Assembly (NCBI GenBank): GCA_039090855.1
Contig: CM077025.1
Span: forward strand, 100,606,489 to 100,670,488
Length of the DNA stretch: 64,000 nucleotides
Source: Macrothele yani
Taxonomy: Eukaryota; Arthropoda; Arachnida; Araneae; Macrothelidae
Direction of reading: 5' to 3'
The position numbers and the translations under genes were made by a program. The notes beneath the pieces were generated by a model that had not been told where the DNA came from, made no database searches, and worked only from the letters and a program-made list of their open reading frames with translations. Each line of letters begins with the position of its first letter. The stretch's first letter is position 1. Positions 10,973 to 22,629 of this stretch are shown here, piece by piece.

Positions 10973-12320
10973 GACATACATACAGTGGAACCCTATGTAT
11001 ACATTTTTCAAAAGACCAATTTAAAATTACTGTATAATTGAAAAAATGTATAAATGAAAGAGAAAATTTAACATTAGGGGCAATTCAGAATATTTTGATT
11101 GGCGACATTTTACATATAAATTGAGAAGAGCTTATAAGAGAAAAATATATAAATGAAGTTCTACTCCATGTGTGTATGTGTGTGTGTATTATTTTTTATC
11201 TCTATTCTTCTAAACAACTCTCTTTGCAAGATTTTTGAATAACGTCATAACCTGAAGTTAGAGTGTGATGAAGGACTTCTATATATCTGAAAAGGTTTCC
11301 ATTGATCCTTAAATACAAACAACTTCTGAATACATTTATTCTGCATGAATGAAACAGCTGCAATAGGTGAGTATGACAGTTCTGTAAAACTCAAGCAAAC
11401 TTTAACAAAACTGTAAATGTACATCAAAATCTGCAATTATGTGACTGAAGTGACTTAAAGATTTTAGTGTTAACTTGCTCAACAATGTGGTTACATGTCG
11501 ACTTTACTTCAGGAAAATATATCTTCCAACTGTAAATAAAATGAAAAGAAGTACTGCAATTTTCTATATACCTGCACAAAAATAAAGGAAAACATAATTA
11601 TGGAAAGTTTACTCATTTAAATTTTAAAGGTAACTTGAATTTCCCCTGAGCTAAGAAGCCACAAACATAAAACTGACTGAAAAATAAGTATCTAATAAAG
11701 ATGTTCAGATAGTATGCACATGCAAAACATGAGCCTATAAAAAAAAAATAGCACAAGTTAATGAAAAGATGATGCATTAACAGACCTGGTGGGGGTGTAC
11801 TTCTGATAACACGTGCTATTGGGTCAAGAAAACTGAGCATTTTTGTATAGGATTCACCCATTGCAAAAAATGTATACACAAAAACAGTGAGCAGAGAACT
11901 ATGCTTGTTAGGTAGAGACAGAAAAGAGCACAGTATACACCCTGTATTGCTGTTTTTCTTCTTTTGCAAAGTTGTCAATGACCATTGAATTTTTATCTGT
12001 GTGATAACACAGCTACATGGAAGATAAAGATTTAAAAGCAAAATAATGTATTGTGATTAGCAGATAGAACAAGCTCTGAATTTCAGAAAGACATCACAAT
12101 TGCACAGGACTGCATACTTGACAAAAGTTCATGAAGAGATAATTTACACTCTTCATTTTTTTTATACAAATCATGTGCACATGTAACAAAAATAAGAATT
12201 TTGCAATTTCAAACTTCTAAATATATGTCTTTGTTATATGTTGAAAAACAAAATCAGATTTACAATGCTCCAAAGCAATTTTTTCATATCTTTCAGTATC
12301 ACATCTAAATTAGACATAAA
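10973..12320. other. AT-rich stretch between RTE and mariner
   Basis: No gene is recognised. Open frames of 60-140 codons on the minus strand at 11245-11436 and 11613-12041 have no motifs and are probably chance. Confidence 0.4.
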
Positions 12321-12322
12321 TA

Positions 12323-12352
12323 CAATGGCCGTTTCATAAAAACTGAGAGTAA
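12323..12352. repeat. Mariner terminal inverted repeat (left)
   Basis: Pairs with 13606-13635 with three mismatches, preceded by the TA target dinucleotide. Confidence 0.95.
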
Positions 12353-12559
12353 AGTCACACAAAATGAAGAAATATATGTACAGCAAAATATATGTTATTC
12401 TTTCTTGAAGTATCTTCCCTTGGATGATATGCAATAGTCCCATTGTTCAGTCCACTTTTCAAAGCATGTGGCGAAGGAATTTTGTGCAAGCTGCTTTAGC
12501 AACCCCTGTACAGTTTGAATAACGTCAGCATCTGTGTTGAATGTTGTTATGGAACTTCT

Positions 12560-13469
12560 TCACTGTTGGAAACAACCAAACGGGGACAGGTCAGGACTGT
12601 AGGCAGGCTGGGGCATGATTTCAATACTGCATTTTGTAAGAAACTGTTGAACACAAGTAGCCACATGTGGGCAGGTGTTATCATGGTGTAGGGTCCACTT
12701 GCCTACCAGTTCTGGTCGCTTAATGGATATGTGTCGTTGCAGATGCTTCAAGACCAAAATGTAATACTCAGCATTGACAGCAATTTGTGGAGGAACAGCA
12801 TGCTGGCAGACTACACCTTTATAATAAAAGACAATTATCATCACCTCCTTCCCAGCTGATTTGGTTAGGCGGACTTTTTTCGGAGGAGGTGAGCCTGTGT
12901 GTTTCTAGGCATTCCTTGCACACTTTGTGAGGGGGTTGAAATAGTAGACCCATGTTTCATCGACAGTTATTACTGTGTTTAGAAAGTTTGGATACTTTGC
13001 AATCATTTGTATCCACTCGTGACACACTTGAACACTGGCTAACAATTGCTTTCTTGTCAGGTGATGAGGTACCCATCTGGAACACACATGATGCAGCAGT
13101 AATTTATCATGTAAAATGCAGAATGCTGATGTTTTTGAAACATTAGTAGACACCACTATATTCACATGTCATTTGTCGATCTTTTTGCAGGATTGCTCTA
13201 ACAGTGTTAACAATGTGCTTCATAACAACACTTTCAGGTCGACCAGGCTTAGGAGCGAGTTCTGCAGACAAATGCCCTTTTTTGAAATCACGGTGCCATC
13301 TAAAAATCGTTGACTCACCCAAACATTTATCTTCGTAAGTTTTGTTCATTAAATCAATTGTTTCTGGAGCCGTTTTACCCAAACGATAGCAAACTTTTAT
13401 CATACAACACATTTCACTTCTTAACTCTGAAGCACTCACCTCCATTGCCATAAGGGGAAATGCTGCCAT
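12560..13469 (-). pseudogene. Mariner transposase, frameshifted and catalytically altered
   Basis: Three successive frames cover the protein. 13469-13143 holds the helix-turn-helix DNA-binding region with TIFRWHRDFKKG and the P-K-P-G-R-P linker. 13165-12905 holds a WVPHHLT motif and the first catalytic aspartate in TVDETWVYYF. 12844-12560 holds the second aspartate in HHDNTCPHVA and ends at YSPDLSPFGCF. The family is DD34D; at the third catalytic position, 35 residues after the second aspartate, this copy has glycine (codon GGT). With two frameshifts and this substitution the transposase is dead. The last part of the protein lies beyond a stop at about 12560. Confidence 0.92.
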
Positions 13470-13605
13470 ACCTTAAACAACTGCTCAATAACAAAACCAG
13501 AATCATCTGCCACAGCTAATAACTGTTGCCATAGATACTTCCTTAATTCAGTTAGTTGCCTACATGGTTCTTTTTCCCCTTGGCACTGTTTCCAACTAAA
13601 AAAAA

Positions 13606-13635
13606 TTACTCTCAGTTTTTATCAAACAGCCTTTG
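13606..13635. repeat. Mariner terminal inverted repeat (right)
   Basis: Reverse complement of the left repeat with three mismatches, followed by TA. Confidence 0.95.
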
Positions 13636-14365
13636 TATAAACATAGCACTTCAGAGCCAAAAATTATTTTTCTTGTCTTCTAAAATTTACAGCTTTATTA
13701 AGTAATTACAAATCTTGGATGTTAGTACTTACCACTGAGACTTTAAAAAATAATAACAGTATAATTTATTAAGTGCTAATTATACAAATTCACATCATCA
13801 AACCCACCCTAATCAAACTTTGCATTGATTTCCCATTTGATCATACAGATAATAGTGACAACTCACCCCTAGACTGGGTATATTTTTGAATTACAAAATT
13901 TTACTTGGTTTCTTTTGCCACACTTTGGAATTAGAAACCGAAATAATGGGTATTTTTATTCTTTAGTTTACAAGAGGAACATGCACACTGTGGACATGAG
14001 ACTTTCAGATAGACTTCAATATAGTGTGTGAAGTCTCTGTTGAAAACGCCAGGGAGGAGCCTAGGCAAAATGCGCTTCTGGCGATGGGGGCAGCGGATGG
14101 TATGAGTTGGTGTATATAATTGTATATAGTGATTTAACTTTGAATTTTCTAAGGCTTTTTATCTTGTACAAACCTGACCTAACTTGGAGATTTATTCGGC
14201 AATTCTATGAGAATACAACATTGACGAAATAGCCCTATGGCCATAAGCCAAGTACGATCTAGAGGTTCAAGTGGAATGTAAATAGTAACTCTTAATGCAA
14301 GAATTTTTAATTGTTATCTGAAAACCTTTGCCCACTCAATATGGAAGTCAACACAGTAAGAACCA

Positions 14366-14490
14366 AGTTAACCCTAACGACTGGACATCACAGAAGTAGG
14401 ATACAACTTTTGATCAAAAGGTTCTCGAGTTAACCCTAACAGCTGACCATATAGAAGCAGGATACAACTTTTGACCAAAAGGTTCCCAAT
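14366..14490. repeat. Tandem duplication of a 62-bp unit
   Basis: AGTTAACCCTAAC begins both copies (14366 and 14428) and AGGATACAACTTTTGA with CAAAAGGTTC recurs in each. The copies differ at several sites, so this is an old duplication. Sequence on either side (13640-15240) shows no gene. Confidence 0.85.
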
Positions 14491-14825
14491 AAACTACCGA
14501 TGTGGGACTGAACACGCACTTCCGTAAGGTAACATTTTGAGGATTTTTAACTGAATTGTATCTTAACTGAATTATAATTTAATGCACAGCCACAGACTAT
14601 ACCCACTTTATAACATGTAAAACAGAAAACTTACAGATGTCAAAGCATCTTTATGAAGAACCTTGTACTCACGTAATGGTATGTGAACGTTATGATAGAA
14701 TCACATGGGATATATGGGTATTTAAAATTTCATCTTTTTGTTTACTATGGTAAAGTCTTATAATGTTTGATAGGGCACAACTGTTTTTCCGTCTATGATA
14801 CAAGTGTCAATATGCAGAGCACATT

Positions 14826-14854
14826 GTTTTTTTTTTTTTTTTTTTTTTTTTTTG
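14826..14854. repeat. Poly-T tract
   Basis: Nearly 30 consecutive T residues. It could be the tail of an unrecognised retrotransposed sequence or simple slippage. Confidence 0.8.
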
Positions 14855-15317
14855 GTACCACCCACGTTTTCAAAATACTGGTCATTTTTTGGGTGTAATT
14901 ATCATTTTAATGTTTTAAAAGGACATTTCTTACGGAAGTATCATTAGCAGTTCTAGGAAAACTACAAAACCTAAGAACTGCAAACTCTCCATGTTTACCA
15001 CAGAATGTCACTTGCAATAATATTTCTCTCTCCCTGGGGTCTATGCTAAAACATTTCTTATGCCTTACCTTTATTCATCAGATTTCATTCCATGAATTTC
15101 CATTATTCTTATTCTCTTTAGCCCTTTAAACTTAAATGCCTTCAGTTCAGTAGTGCACCCTGTGACCCTCTAAATTTACCGAGAAAAATAATCAGGTGTC
15201 ATAACAATTAAGAAGGCAGTTGACTTTTGCACATTTATTTTTATCCAGTTACTACTACTTGTTACAGTACAAGAAAGTATTAAGATGTAGCAAACAATTC
15301 ATGCTGAAATAATAGTA

Positions 15318-15506
15318 GGCAAGATAAAAAGCTGTCTAAGCATGATTCAATCAATGCACACCAAACCACATTTAAAACATAAAGTTTATTTACAGCTAAA
15401 AACACTGGTTAAAAGAATCTAAAGGCAAGATCTTTTGGGATCACACTGAACCCATCCTCAGGCCTAACACTGTAAGGAACGAAACTATGGTGTATATATA
15501 TCAAAC
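15318..15506. repeat. Left copy of a dispersed repeat, inverted relative to 19595-19785
   Basis: Shares GGCAAGATAAAAAGCTGTCT, TTTACAGCTAAAAACACTGG and TAACACTGTAAGGAAC with the reverse complement of 19595-19785. The two copies bracket the RTE pair between them. Identity is high but imperfect. Confidence 0.85.
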
Positions 15507-15842
15507 TCTCTACACCTTCAACCAAGAACTTCCGGTAGAAATCCCTAAATCCACTAAATTAACACACGCAAACTAAAATCAAAACACTCCCAATTCACAT
15601 ACAAAAAAAAAAAAAAAAAATAAATAAATAAAATTAAACACTTGGGGTCGGGCACCGGGAGCCACTCATCAGGGAAAGACTCCCTATTATTATTATTGTT
15701 GTTATTATTATTATTATTATTATTTTTTGTATGTGAATTGTGAGCGTTTTGATTTTAGTTTGCGTGTGTTAATTTAGTGGATTTAGGGATTTCTACCGGG
15801 AAGTTCTTGGCTGAAGGTGTAGAGAGTTTGACATATACTCCA
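15493..15842. repeat. Foldback structure with ~115-bp arms
   Basis: The arm from about 15493 to 15605 is largely the reverse complement of the arm from about 15723 to 15842. Matched blocks include AACTTCC-GGTAGAAATCCC and AACACACGCAAACTAAAATC. The spacer is a poly-A run, a (TTA)n microsatellite and a short GC-rich segment. It may be a MITE or part of the repeat at 15318-15506, which directly abuts it. Confidence 0.85.
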
Positions 15843-15950
15843 CCAGTGGTTCTTGCTGCAGTGCACAGTTCCCGGATGAGTGGGACAACTTTGTAGTACA
15901 CCTTTAAAATATTATATATATATCATCATCATCATCATTGTCAACCATTA

Positions 15951-17741
15951 TCAATCCACTGCTGGACGAAGGTCTCCCCAAGTTTCCTCCACAACGGTCT
16001 GTCTTGTGCCAGTCTCCTCCATGTCACTCCCTGCATACTTTCGAATTTCATCCACCCACCTTCCATGTGGTCTTCTTCTGGGTCTTTTCCTGTCCCTTGG
16101 AATCCAATCTAAAATTTCAGCTGTCCATCGATGGTCTGTTCTTCTGGCAGTATGTCCAGCCCATTGCCATTTCAGGGATTTAACTCTGATCATGATGTCT
16201 TCCACTCTTGTCATTTTTCGGATCCACGTGTTCCTCTTCTTATCTCTCCTGGTTACACCAAGCATGCACCTCTCCATGCTTCTTTGAGTTGTCTGCAGCC
16301 TTTGTATGTCTCTTTTAGCTAAGGTCCACGTCTCTGCACCATACGTAAGCACTGGAAGGATGCATTGATCAAACACTTTTCTTTTAAGACATAATGGCAT
16401 ATTGCTCTTGAAAATTATGCTGTTTCTTCCAAAAGCTCTCCAGGCAAGTTTTGTACGCCGTTTAATTTCTTCACCAATGTGACCCTCACTTGATATCTGC
16501 TGTCCAAGATAAACGTACGTGTCTGTTATCTCCAGCTTTTCTCCATCAATCGATAAATCTTCATTTCTTATAAAAGCATTGTACATTACTTTTGTCTTCT
16601 GAAAGTTCATTTTTAATCCCACTTCTTTACTCTTGTCAGCAAGTTTCTGGATCATACTCTGTAGCTCTGATGGGGTAGTTGCAAAAATGACTATGTCATC
16701 AGCAAAACGAAGGTGGGTTAGATAATCTCCATTAATCTTTATCCCTTTGTTTTCCCAGTTCAGTGATTGAAAGACATTTTCAAATGTGGCATTAAAGAGC
16801 TTCGGAGATATGGTGTCACCTTGTCTCACTCCTTTTCCAATTTTTATGTGTGTTGTATTTTCAAACAGCCGAATCTTTGCACTTGCATTTTCATAGATGT
16901 TATTAATAATATTAATGTATGCATCTTCAATACCGCAGGATTTCAGAGCCATTGCAACTGCTGATTGTTTCACCGAATCAAAGGCTTTTTCATAATCGAT
17001 AAAAGCCATGCACAATGGAAGTTCATATTCCCTCGCTCTTTCAATTAGTTCTCTCAGTACGTGGATATGATCTATTGTGCTGTAGCCACTCCTGAATCCA
17101 GCTTGTTCTCTCGGTTGAGCCATGTCCAGTGTCACCTTCAAGCGGTGTGAAAGAACTTTAGTGAAGATTTTATAAACCACTGATAGGAGGCTGATAGGTC
17201 TGTAGTTCCTGAGATCCTCAATGTCACCTTTTTTATGTAGCAAGATCATTGTAGCATTGTTCCAATCCTCAGGAATCTTCCCTTCATTAAGGCATTGAGT
17301 GAAAATTTGGGCGAGTACTGTTTCAATTTCTCCACTTGCTTCTTGTATGATGTCTACAGTAATTCCATCTTCTCCTGGAGCTTTCCCCCGCTTCATGTTC
17401 TTGATTGCATGTGCAATTTCTGCTGGGAGGACTGGAAGAACTCTGGTACTGGTACCTTTCATGATGTCTGGAGTACATGTATCATCCCTTTCATATAATT
17501 TGGAGTAGAAATCTTTCACTCTTGTCAAAATTTCGCCTCTATTTCTTGTTACAGAACCATCTTCTTTTCTCAGTGCCATAATCTGTTTTCTTCCCTTACT
17601 GAGGTGTCCCTTTGCTATCTTTAGGCTTTGGTTGTTTTCAATTGCTTTCCTTACTAGTTCACAGTTGAATTTCCTTACGTCTTCAGTGATACTTTTTCGT
17701 ACTGTCTTGCATAGCTCTATATATTCCACTTTGGAAGTCAC
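15951..17741 (-). pseudogene. RTE reverse transcriptase and C-terminal domain
   Basis: A 596-residue frame carries all RT blocks: GKAPGEDGITVDIIQ, NYRPISLLSVVYKIFTK, DYEKAFDSV, KGVRQGDTISPKLFN and LRFADDIVIFATT with the catalytic aspartate pair. It continues into the C-terminal WAGHTARRTDHRW and RDRKRPRRRPHGRW basic region. The last ~30 residues are in the wrong frame because of an extra base near 16030, since copies at 10860 and 54980 read GVTWRRLAQDR there. This is the longest uninterrupted coding piece of the family in the window. Confidence 0.93.
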
Positions 17742-17962
17742 ATCTTCTTTAGTTGTCCTTACCTCTCTTCTTTTTGCATCAACATTTTGGTTTTTCCTGA
17801 TAATTTGTTCACATGCAATTTGTTCTTAGACCCAGCTAATTTTGTTGCTGTTTTCCATAAGAGCTTTGGTTACTTTTCTGTTAACTTCAGAAATATCCAC
17901 TTCTTCCGATGTTAGGCCTTCTAAAGCAGAGAATCTGTTCTTCAGTTCCAATTTGAAAGGTA

Positions 17963-18904
17963 TTATGGTGTTTTTTTTAGGTTGGTTATGTCAATACATT
18001 TTGTTTGTCTTATGAGCTTGCTACGTTCGAGTTTAGTGTTGAGGTGCATCTTACATCTCACCAATCTATGGTCACTGCCTGTGTTGAACTTGTTTAGCAC
18101 ACTGCAGTCTTCTATGACGAATTTTTTGTTACACATAATAAAATCAATTTCACTTGTCGTCCCATTTGGATGTCTCCATGTCCATTTACTGTGTGGCTTT
18201 TTCTTGAAAAAGGAGTTCAAGATGAAAAATCCTTCTGCCTCTGCAAACTCTACGAGAGTATTTCCATGCTGGTTTCTGTTGCCGTGACCGAATTTACCTA
18301 CTGAAGTTTCATTCTGTTGCCGTTGCCCTATTTTTGCATTGAAATCTCCCATAATTATCTTCAAGTGCTGCTTACCTTTATTATTTAGATGACGAATTTC
18401 CTCATAAAATTCTTCAATTTCTTCTTCAGCATGACTTGTGGTGGGTGCATAAGTTTGAATAATCTGAGCCTGGTATCTTCTCGAGAGTTGGATAACGAGT
18501 CGTGCAGCTCTGTCAGAGGAACTTTCAACTTCTACAACTTTATCCTTCAGTTTCTTGTTTATTATAAATCCAACACCACTAGTTCTGCCAGTATCTGTCC
18601 CAGGATAGTAGAAGAGATGTCCACTTTTCAGTTCAATGAGATCTTCTCCTTTTCTCCTTACCTCACTTAGCCCAACGATGTCCCACTTGATCCTTTGTAG
18701 TTCCTCTTCCAATTCAAGAAGCCTTGAATCAGAAGATCGGGAGCGTCCGTTATACGTAGCCAAGGTCAGCATCAGATGGCAGCCTAGTCCGGTCCTCCGG
18801 GGATTCTTAGCACCCTCTGCCTTCATGTCGCACTGGCCGCTGCCTTGGCCAGGTACATTCCAGCTGGCGGAGACTGAGGGCCAAGATTTAAGTTGTGGAG
18901 TCAT
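17963..18904 (-). pseudogene. RTE endonuclease domain (EEP/APE type)
   Basis: Three hundred and thirteen residues with the exonuclease-endonuclease-phosphatase signatures in order: LATYNGRS (position of the conserved Asn), GLSEVRRKGED (metal-binding Glu), QTYAPTTSH, IIMGDFNAKIG (catalytic Asp/Asn), SEIDFIMCNKK and the terminal GSDHRLVRC (catalytic Asp-His). In a working element this enzyme nicks the target DNA to prime reverse transcription. It should be continuous with the RT but terminates after DITNLKK at a homopolymer run near 17970. Host proteins of the CFDP2-like type derive from such sequences, so automatic annotation often mislabels them. Confidence 0.92.
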
Positions 18905-19121
18905 TTTGGAGGTGTTTGGCCATAACTCACCACGCTGGCCAAGCGGGTTGGTGAGTGTGGGATAGCATTTCCTCTAATCCCGATGGTATAGTTATACCGC
19001 TATTGGCGGTCGTCAGAGCCCCTTTAGTGGGAACAGGATGCACCACGAGAAGGCGGGGTTGACATTTGTCAAGGAGAGGCTGTGATGTTATGCATCACCT
19101 GACCTTACATCCCATATATAT

Positions 19122-19315
19122 TTTAGATTGGATTCCAAGGGACAGGAAAAGACCCAGAAGAAGACCACATGGGAGATGGGTGGATGAAATTCGAAAGTAT
19201 GCAGGGGTGACATGGAGGAGACTGGCACAAGACAGACCGTTGTGGAGGAAACTTGGGGAGACCTTCGTCCAGCAGTGGATTGATAATGGTTGACATGATG
19301 ATGATGATGATGATG
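19122..19315 (+). mobile_element. RTE 3'-end fragment, head-to-head with the full-length copy
   Basis: About 195 bp identical in pattern to the last part of the RTE family, from TTTTAGATTGGATTCC through CAGCAGTGGATTGATAATGG and a (GATGAT)n tail. It begins eight bases after the 5' end of the full copy, in the opposite orientation. A strongly 5'-truncated independent insertion is likeliest. Confidence 0.92.
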
Positions 19316-19317
19316 AT

Positions 19318-19602
19318 ATATATATACATCGTGAAGAACTGAAATTCATTAGCATCACAAAACAACAGCCCTTTCCAGGACTGCTGCGCAGGGGTGCCAT
19401 ACTCCAATATGGGACCAGGCCAGGATACCTCTGTTTATAGTAAGTGTATGGTTTTGTTTACAGAGAGTTGTGAACATTCCACAGTAGAAATTGGCGTTGA
19501 CACTGAGTTAATAATTTGAACTTTTACTATATTTTGAACTTTTCTGATGGCAACATGTTTTGTGATGCTAATGAATTTCGGTTCTTCATGATGTATATAT
19601 AT
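19318..19602. repeat. Inverted repeat with ~47-bp arms
   Basis: 19318-19364 is nearly the reverse complement of 19555-19602 (matching block TGATGCTAATGAATTTC). The spacer of ~190 bp has no coding signal. The right arm runs directly into the repeat at 19595-19785. Confidence 0.85.
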
Positions 19603-19785
19603 ACCATAGTTTTGTTCCTTACAGTGTTAGATCTGAGAATGGGGTCAAGGTGACCTCAAAAGATCTCACCTTTAGACCAGTGTTTTTAGCTGTAAATAAA
19701 CTTCATTTTTTAAATGTGGTTTGACTAATTGTACATTGAGTGAATTGTGCTTAGACAGCTTTTTATCTTGCCTACTGTACCAGAA
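19595..19785. repeat. Right copy of the dispersed repeat, inverted relative to 15318-15506
   Basis: Reverse complement of the left copy with moderate divergence. It contains CCTTACAGTGTTAGATCTGA and TTTTTAGCTGTAAATAAACTT. Confidence 0.85.
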
Positions 19786-19789
19786 AGTT

Positions 19790-20870
19790 AAATGATTAGA
19801 AGCAGTAGATGAAATTCTTTTTCTGGTCAGACTTTTCTAAATTTACTTAACAGAACTACTTCCTTATAATTATATGGTACATGACTAAGAAGTATATGTA
19901 GATCGCATTATGTGATGTTTTTGTTTCAAACTTCAATGTAATAATTTTCTGTTCTGTCAGTTGGGGGGGCGTCATCAGCCCTCCCAGTGGGTGTGCCATT
20001 GCTTCAGTTTCAAATTAAGCTGGCATTTGCCATGACGATAAGAAACAAGCAGTCATTAACTCAACTGAGCTAGCAAAAACCCTAGAGACCCTTTGCTTTT
20101 TTTTTTTTGTTTGTTTAGGGTTAACAACCACCATTAGCAATAGTGTTCTTTGCTCGTTTGGACACTTTAATATGTAGATGGATTGACTTTCTAAACTTGC
20201 TTGGGTTTAGAAGGAGACAGCATTATTTGTTGGATTAGGTGGCTTTTCACAAGACTGGATTGGATGGTTTTACAGTGCAAATATTTGTCGTTCAATTGGA
20301 TTGGATGGTTTTATTGCAGAAGTATGTATACTGTTGGGCTCCCTAGTTATATCCTCAGCTGTGCTGTCCCCTGAGGGGGGGGCACAGCTGCAGATAAAAC
20401 TCATCTCAAAATTAACAATCCATGGTTTAAATAGCAAAAGCCACAATCTCAAACGTAAACAAATGTGTCGCCAAATGATATGGTGGAATATAATCAGCAC
20501 TTCAGAAGTACTTCCTAATAAAGAATTTGATGGATACGTTTTCCTGTAATTCATTTGTATCCAATGTAGGAGCAAAATGGGGGGAATGTAGCCCTATCCA
20601 AAGAAGAGTGCAAATAAAAATAATAATTTTAAGCTCAAACGTGGTGAAACTATAAACAAGACTATTTCTTGTAACAATTAAAATTGCTTCTATCATTGAT
20701 AAAATATTGCTTACTTTTGAAATTAATTCTTAAATGACTTGGACATTTGTAATTAATAAGTAGCATGTTGCATCTAACAGAGAAGTCAGCCTTCTTTCTT
20801 GTCTCTCCTTTTGTTTCATTTTACAATTTGTTTTGATACATAGCAACAGGGACATCGCCAAGGGGCTGGA
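19790..20870. other. Non-coding stretch, nothing recognised
   Basis: Short frames at 20270-20575 (both strands) have no motif. No tRNA-like box or terminal repeat was seen. Confidence 0.4.
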
Positions 20871-20883
20871 AGAATAAGGCTGA

Positions 20884-21115
20884 TTTTTTTTTTTTTTTTT
20901 TTTTTTGATTGGAGGTTTAACGACCACCGTGAGCAACTCAATGGGCTATAAGCAGTCGCCCGTCCCTAATTTGGGGTCACTGGTTCCAGGGAAGGGAGAG
21001 AGCCAGTGCCGTAAGACAAACACAACACCCATGCCTGACCGGGATTCGAACCCGGACCCCTTACGGACGCATGATCAGAGGCCAGCGCCTTAAACCACTG
21101 CGCCACCGAGGCGGC
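20884..21115 (-). repeat. SINE-A copy with 13-bp target-site duplication
   Basis: A complete unit with a poly-A tail (poly-T on this strand at 20884-20906) and a tRNA-like head at the right end. AGAATAAGGCTGA at 20871-20883 is repeated exactly at 21116-21128, so this copy arose by target-primed reverse transcription. Confidence 0.95.
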
Positions 21116-21921
21116 AGAATAAGGCTGAAGCCCACCCTGAAATTTGTCTTGCCCACCCAGTTCTAAGTGTGCTATTCTTCAATATATTTAACTTCAAAAT
21201 ATGATCTGCACTTTGCCAAGCAATAAGTCTTGTTTTATTTCATGTTACCCAACGTATTTTCCCCTAGGAAGTGCGTTGTTTACGTCTCCAAAAAGGTTAT
21301 CAAAATAGCACCGCAGGGCCATGAAAATTCTTTTGTTCTCCACACTTCCAATTCCTTAGCTTAAGCCTCTTTTTCATGCCTGTATGGCCAGGGGGCTAAT
21401 GAGGAGGGTGGATAAGGAATTCACCGAGGGGGTCACTACTAATTGCTCTGTTCGTTTTCTTTACAAAATGGAGGATTTCAACACGAAAAGTGGAGTCTAA
21501 AGCTACACTAGCATCCTTAAGACTGCCCCGAGACAGTGAAAGTGCAGAAAGTGGTTGACAACTGCTTTGTGTGAGAGGAGTGCAAGGCAAAGTCACTAAC
21601 TGGAAGGAAGGGAGTTCAGGAGGAGTAAGGTATTGTGTCTGCGGGAAACAAAGTTAAAATTTGATTTAGATAAATGAAAACAACATTTTTTAAAGTAAAT
21701 TGTTCAAATACAGTACTATTTTCTTAAGCAAAAGTGGAAAATTTTTAAAAGAAATTTCAGACAATGCATCCAGAGCAAGCAAAACTTTGAAGGCGACATT
21801 CCACCAACACTTGTATCTTACACTCGTGGCATAATTAGTCAGGTCTGTACATGTATGCCTGCCCAAGTAGAGGGGGTTGGAATTACACAAATCTTTTTGT
21901 AGCCGGTAGTGAAAAGCATTG

Positions 21922-22325
21922 AAACCGCCTGAGTGGTCTAAGCGCTGGCTTATTATTATTTTTTTTATTGGAGGTGTTATTGACCACTGTGAGCAACTCG
22001 ATGGGCTATAAGCAGTCGCCTGTCCCTAATTTAGGGTCAATGGTTCCAGGGAAGGGAGAGAGCTAATGCCATAAGACAAACACAACATCCATGCCTCACT
22101 GGGATTCGAACCTGGAGCCCTTTCAGACGAATGATCAGAGCCACCGAGGAGGCCCCGTGCTGGCTTATGACCATTTGTCAACCCGGTGAAGCATGGATGT
22201 TCTGTTTGTCTTATGACATGGGCTCTCTCCCTTCCATGAAACCAGTGACCTTAAATTAGGAACGGGCAACTGCTTATAGCCCATTGAGTTGCTTATGGTG
22301 GTCGTTAAACCTTCAATTAAAAGGG
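21922..22325 (+). repeat. Older SINE-A copy, split by a second SINE-A
   Basis: The tRNA head is at 21922-21953 (GAGTGGTCTAAGCGCTGG) and the remaining head, body and tail at 22159-22325. The interruption is a minus-strand SINE-A at 21954-22158. Reading across the gap restores the order of the unit. Confidence 0.9.
21954..22158 (-). repeat. SINE-A inserted within another SINE-A
   Basis: The copy is flanked by GCTGGCTTAT at 21944-21953 and 22159-22168, a perfect 10-bp target duplication cut from the host SINE. It lacks part of the tRNA head between GATCAGAG and CCACCG, so it is slightly deleted. Confidence 0.93.
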
Positions 22326-22629
22326 AAAAAAACATTAAACATTTGTTCTTTCAGTGTTTCGTACAAAAAAAAAAAAGTTGCTATAAAGCTTGCCCTACCA
22401 AAAATAATGCCCGCCCACCTATCGCCCATCCTGATTTCGAAGTCTAGCGACGACCCTGCATGGCAACCTTTTCAGGCTCGACAGTAAGACGTATTCTTCG
22501 CTAGTTTTTGCTCGTCAGTCATGGACACTGGTTGGCTGAAAACTAATTAACTCTATGTCTTGAACACTGATTTTGTTTACAATTTCAATACATACAATTT
22601 GTTGGGTCATGTTTCCTTTAATGCACTCA

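Larger units (their letters stand above)
12323..13635 (-). mobile_element. Complete mariner element with terminal inverted repeats and TA target duplication
   Basis: The element is 1313 bp, the standard mariner length, and is flanked by TA at 12321-12322 and 13636-13637. Terminal inverted repeats of 30 bp (12323-12352 and 13606-13635) match at 27 positions and end in ATAAAAACTGAGAGTAA. The transposase gene runs on the minus strand and is interrupted by indels. Ends and target site are well preserved, so the DNA could still be a substrate for a transposase supplied in trans, though the copy encodes none. Confidence 0.95.
15923..19113 (-). mobile_element. Full-length RTE-type LINE
   Basis: The copy is 3191 bp, one base off the copy at 54869-58058 (3190 bp), and the two share both ends. 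The 5' end reads GGGATGTAAGGTCAGGTGAT and the 3' end is a short (GATGAT)n tail. This independent agreement defines the full element. The order is a 5' leader of ~0.2 kb, an endonuclease (18904-17963), a linker, the reverse transcriptase (17741-15951) and a very short 3' end, as in the RTE/BovB clade. ATATATAT on both sides is a possible target duplication but lies in low-complexity sequence. Frame breaks occur near 17970, 17850 and 16030, so the copy is not autonomous. Confidence 0.95.

Noticed and set aside
15951..17741. Host gene encoding a 596-residue protein
   Set aside because: All motifs are LINE reverse transcriptase and the frame lies within a full-length RTE copy.
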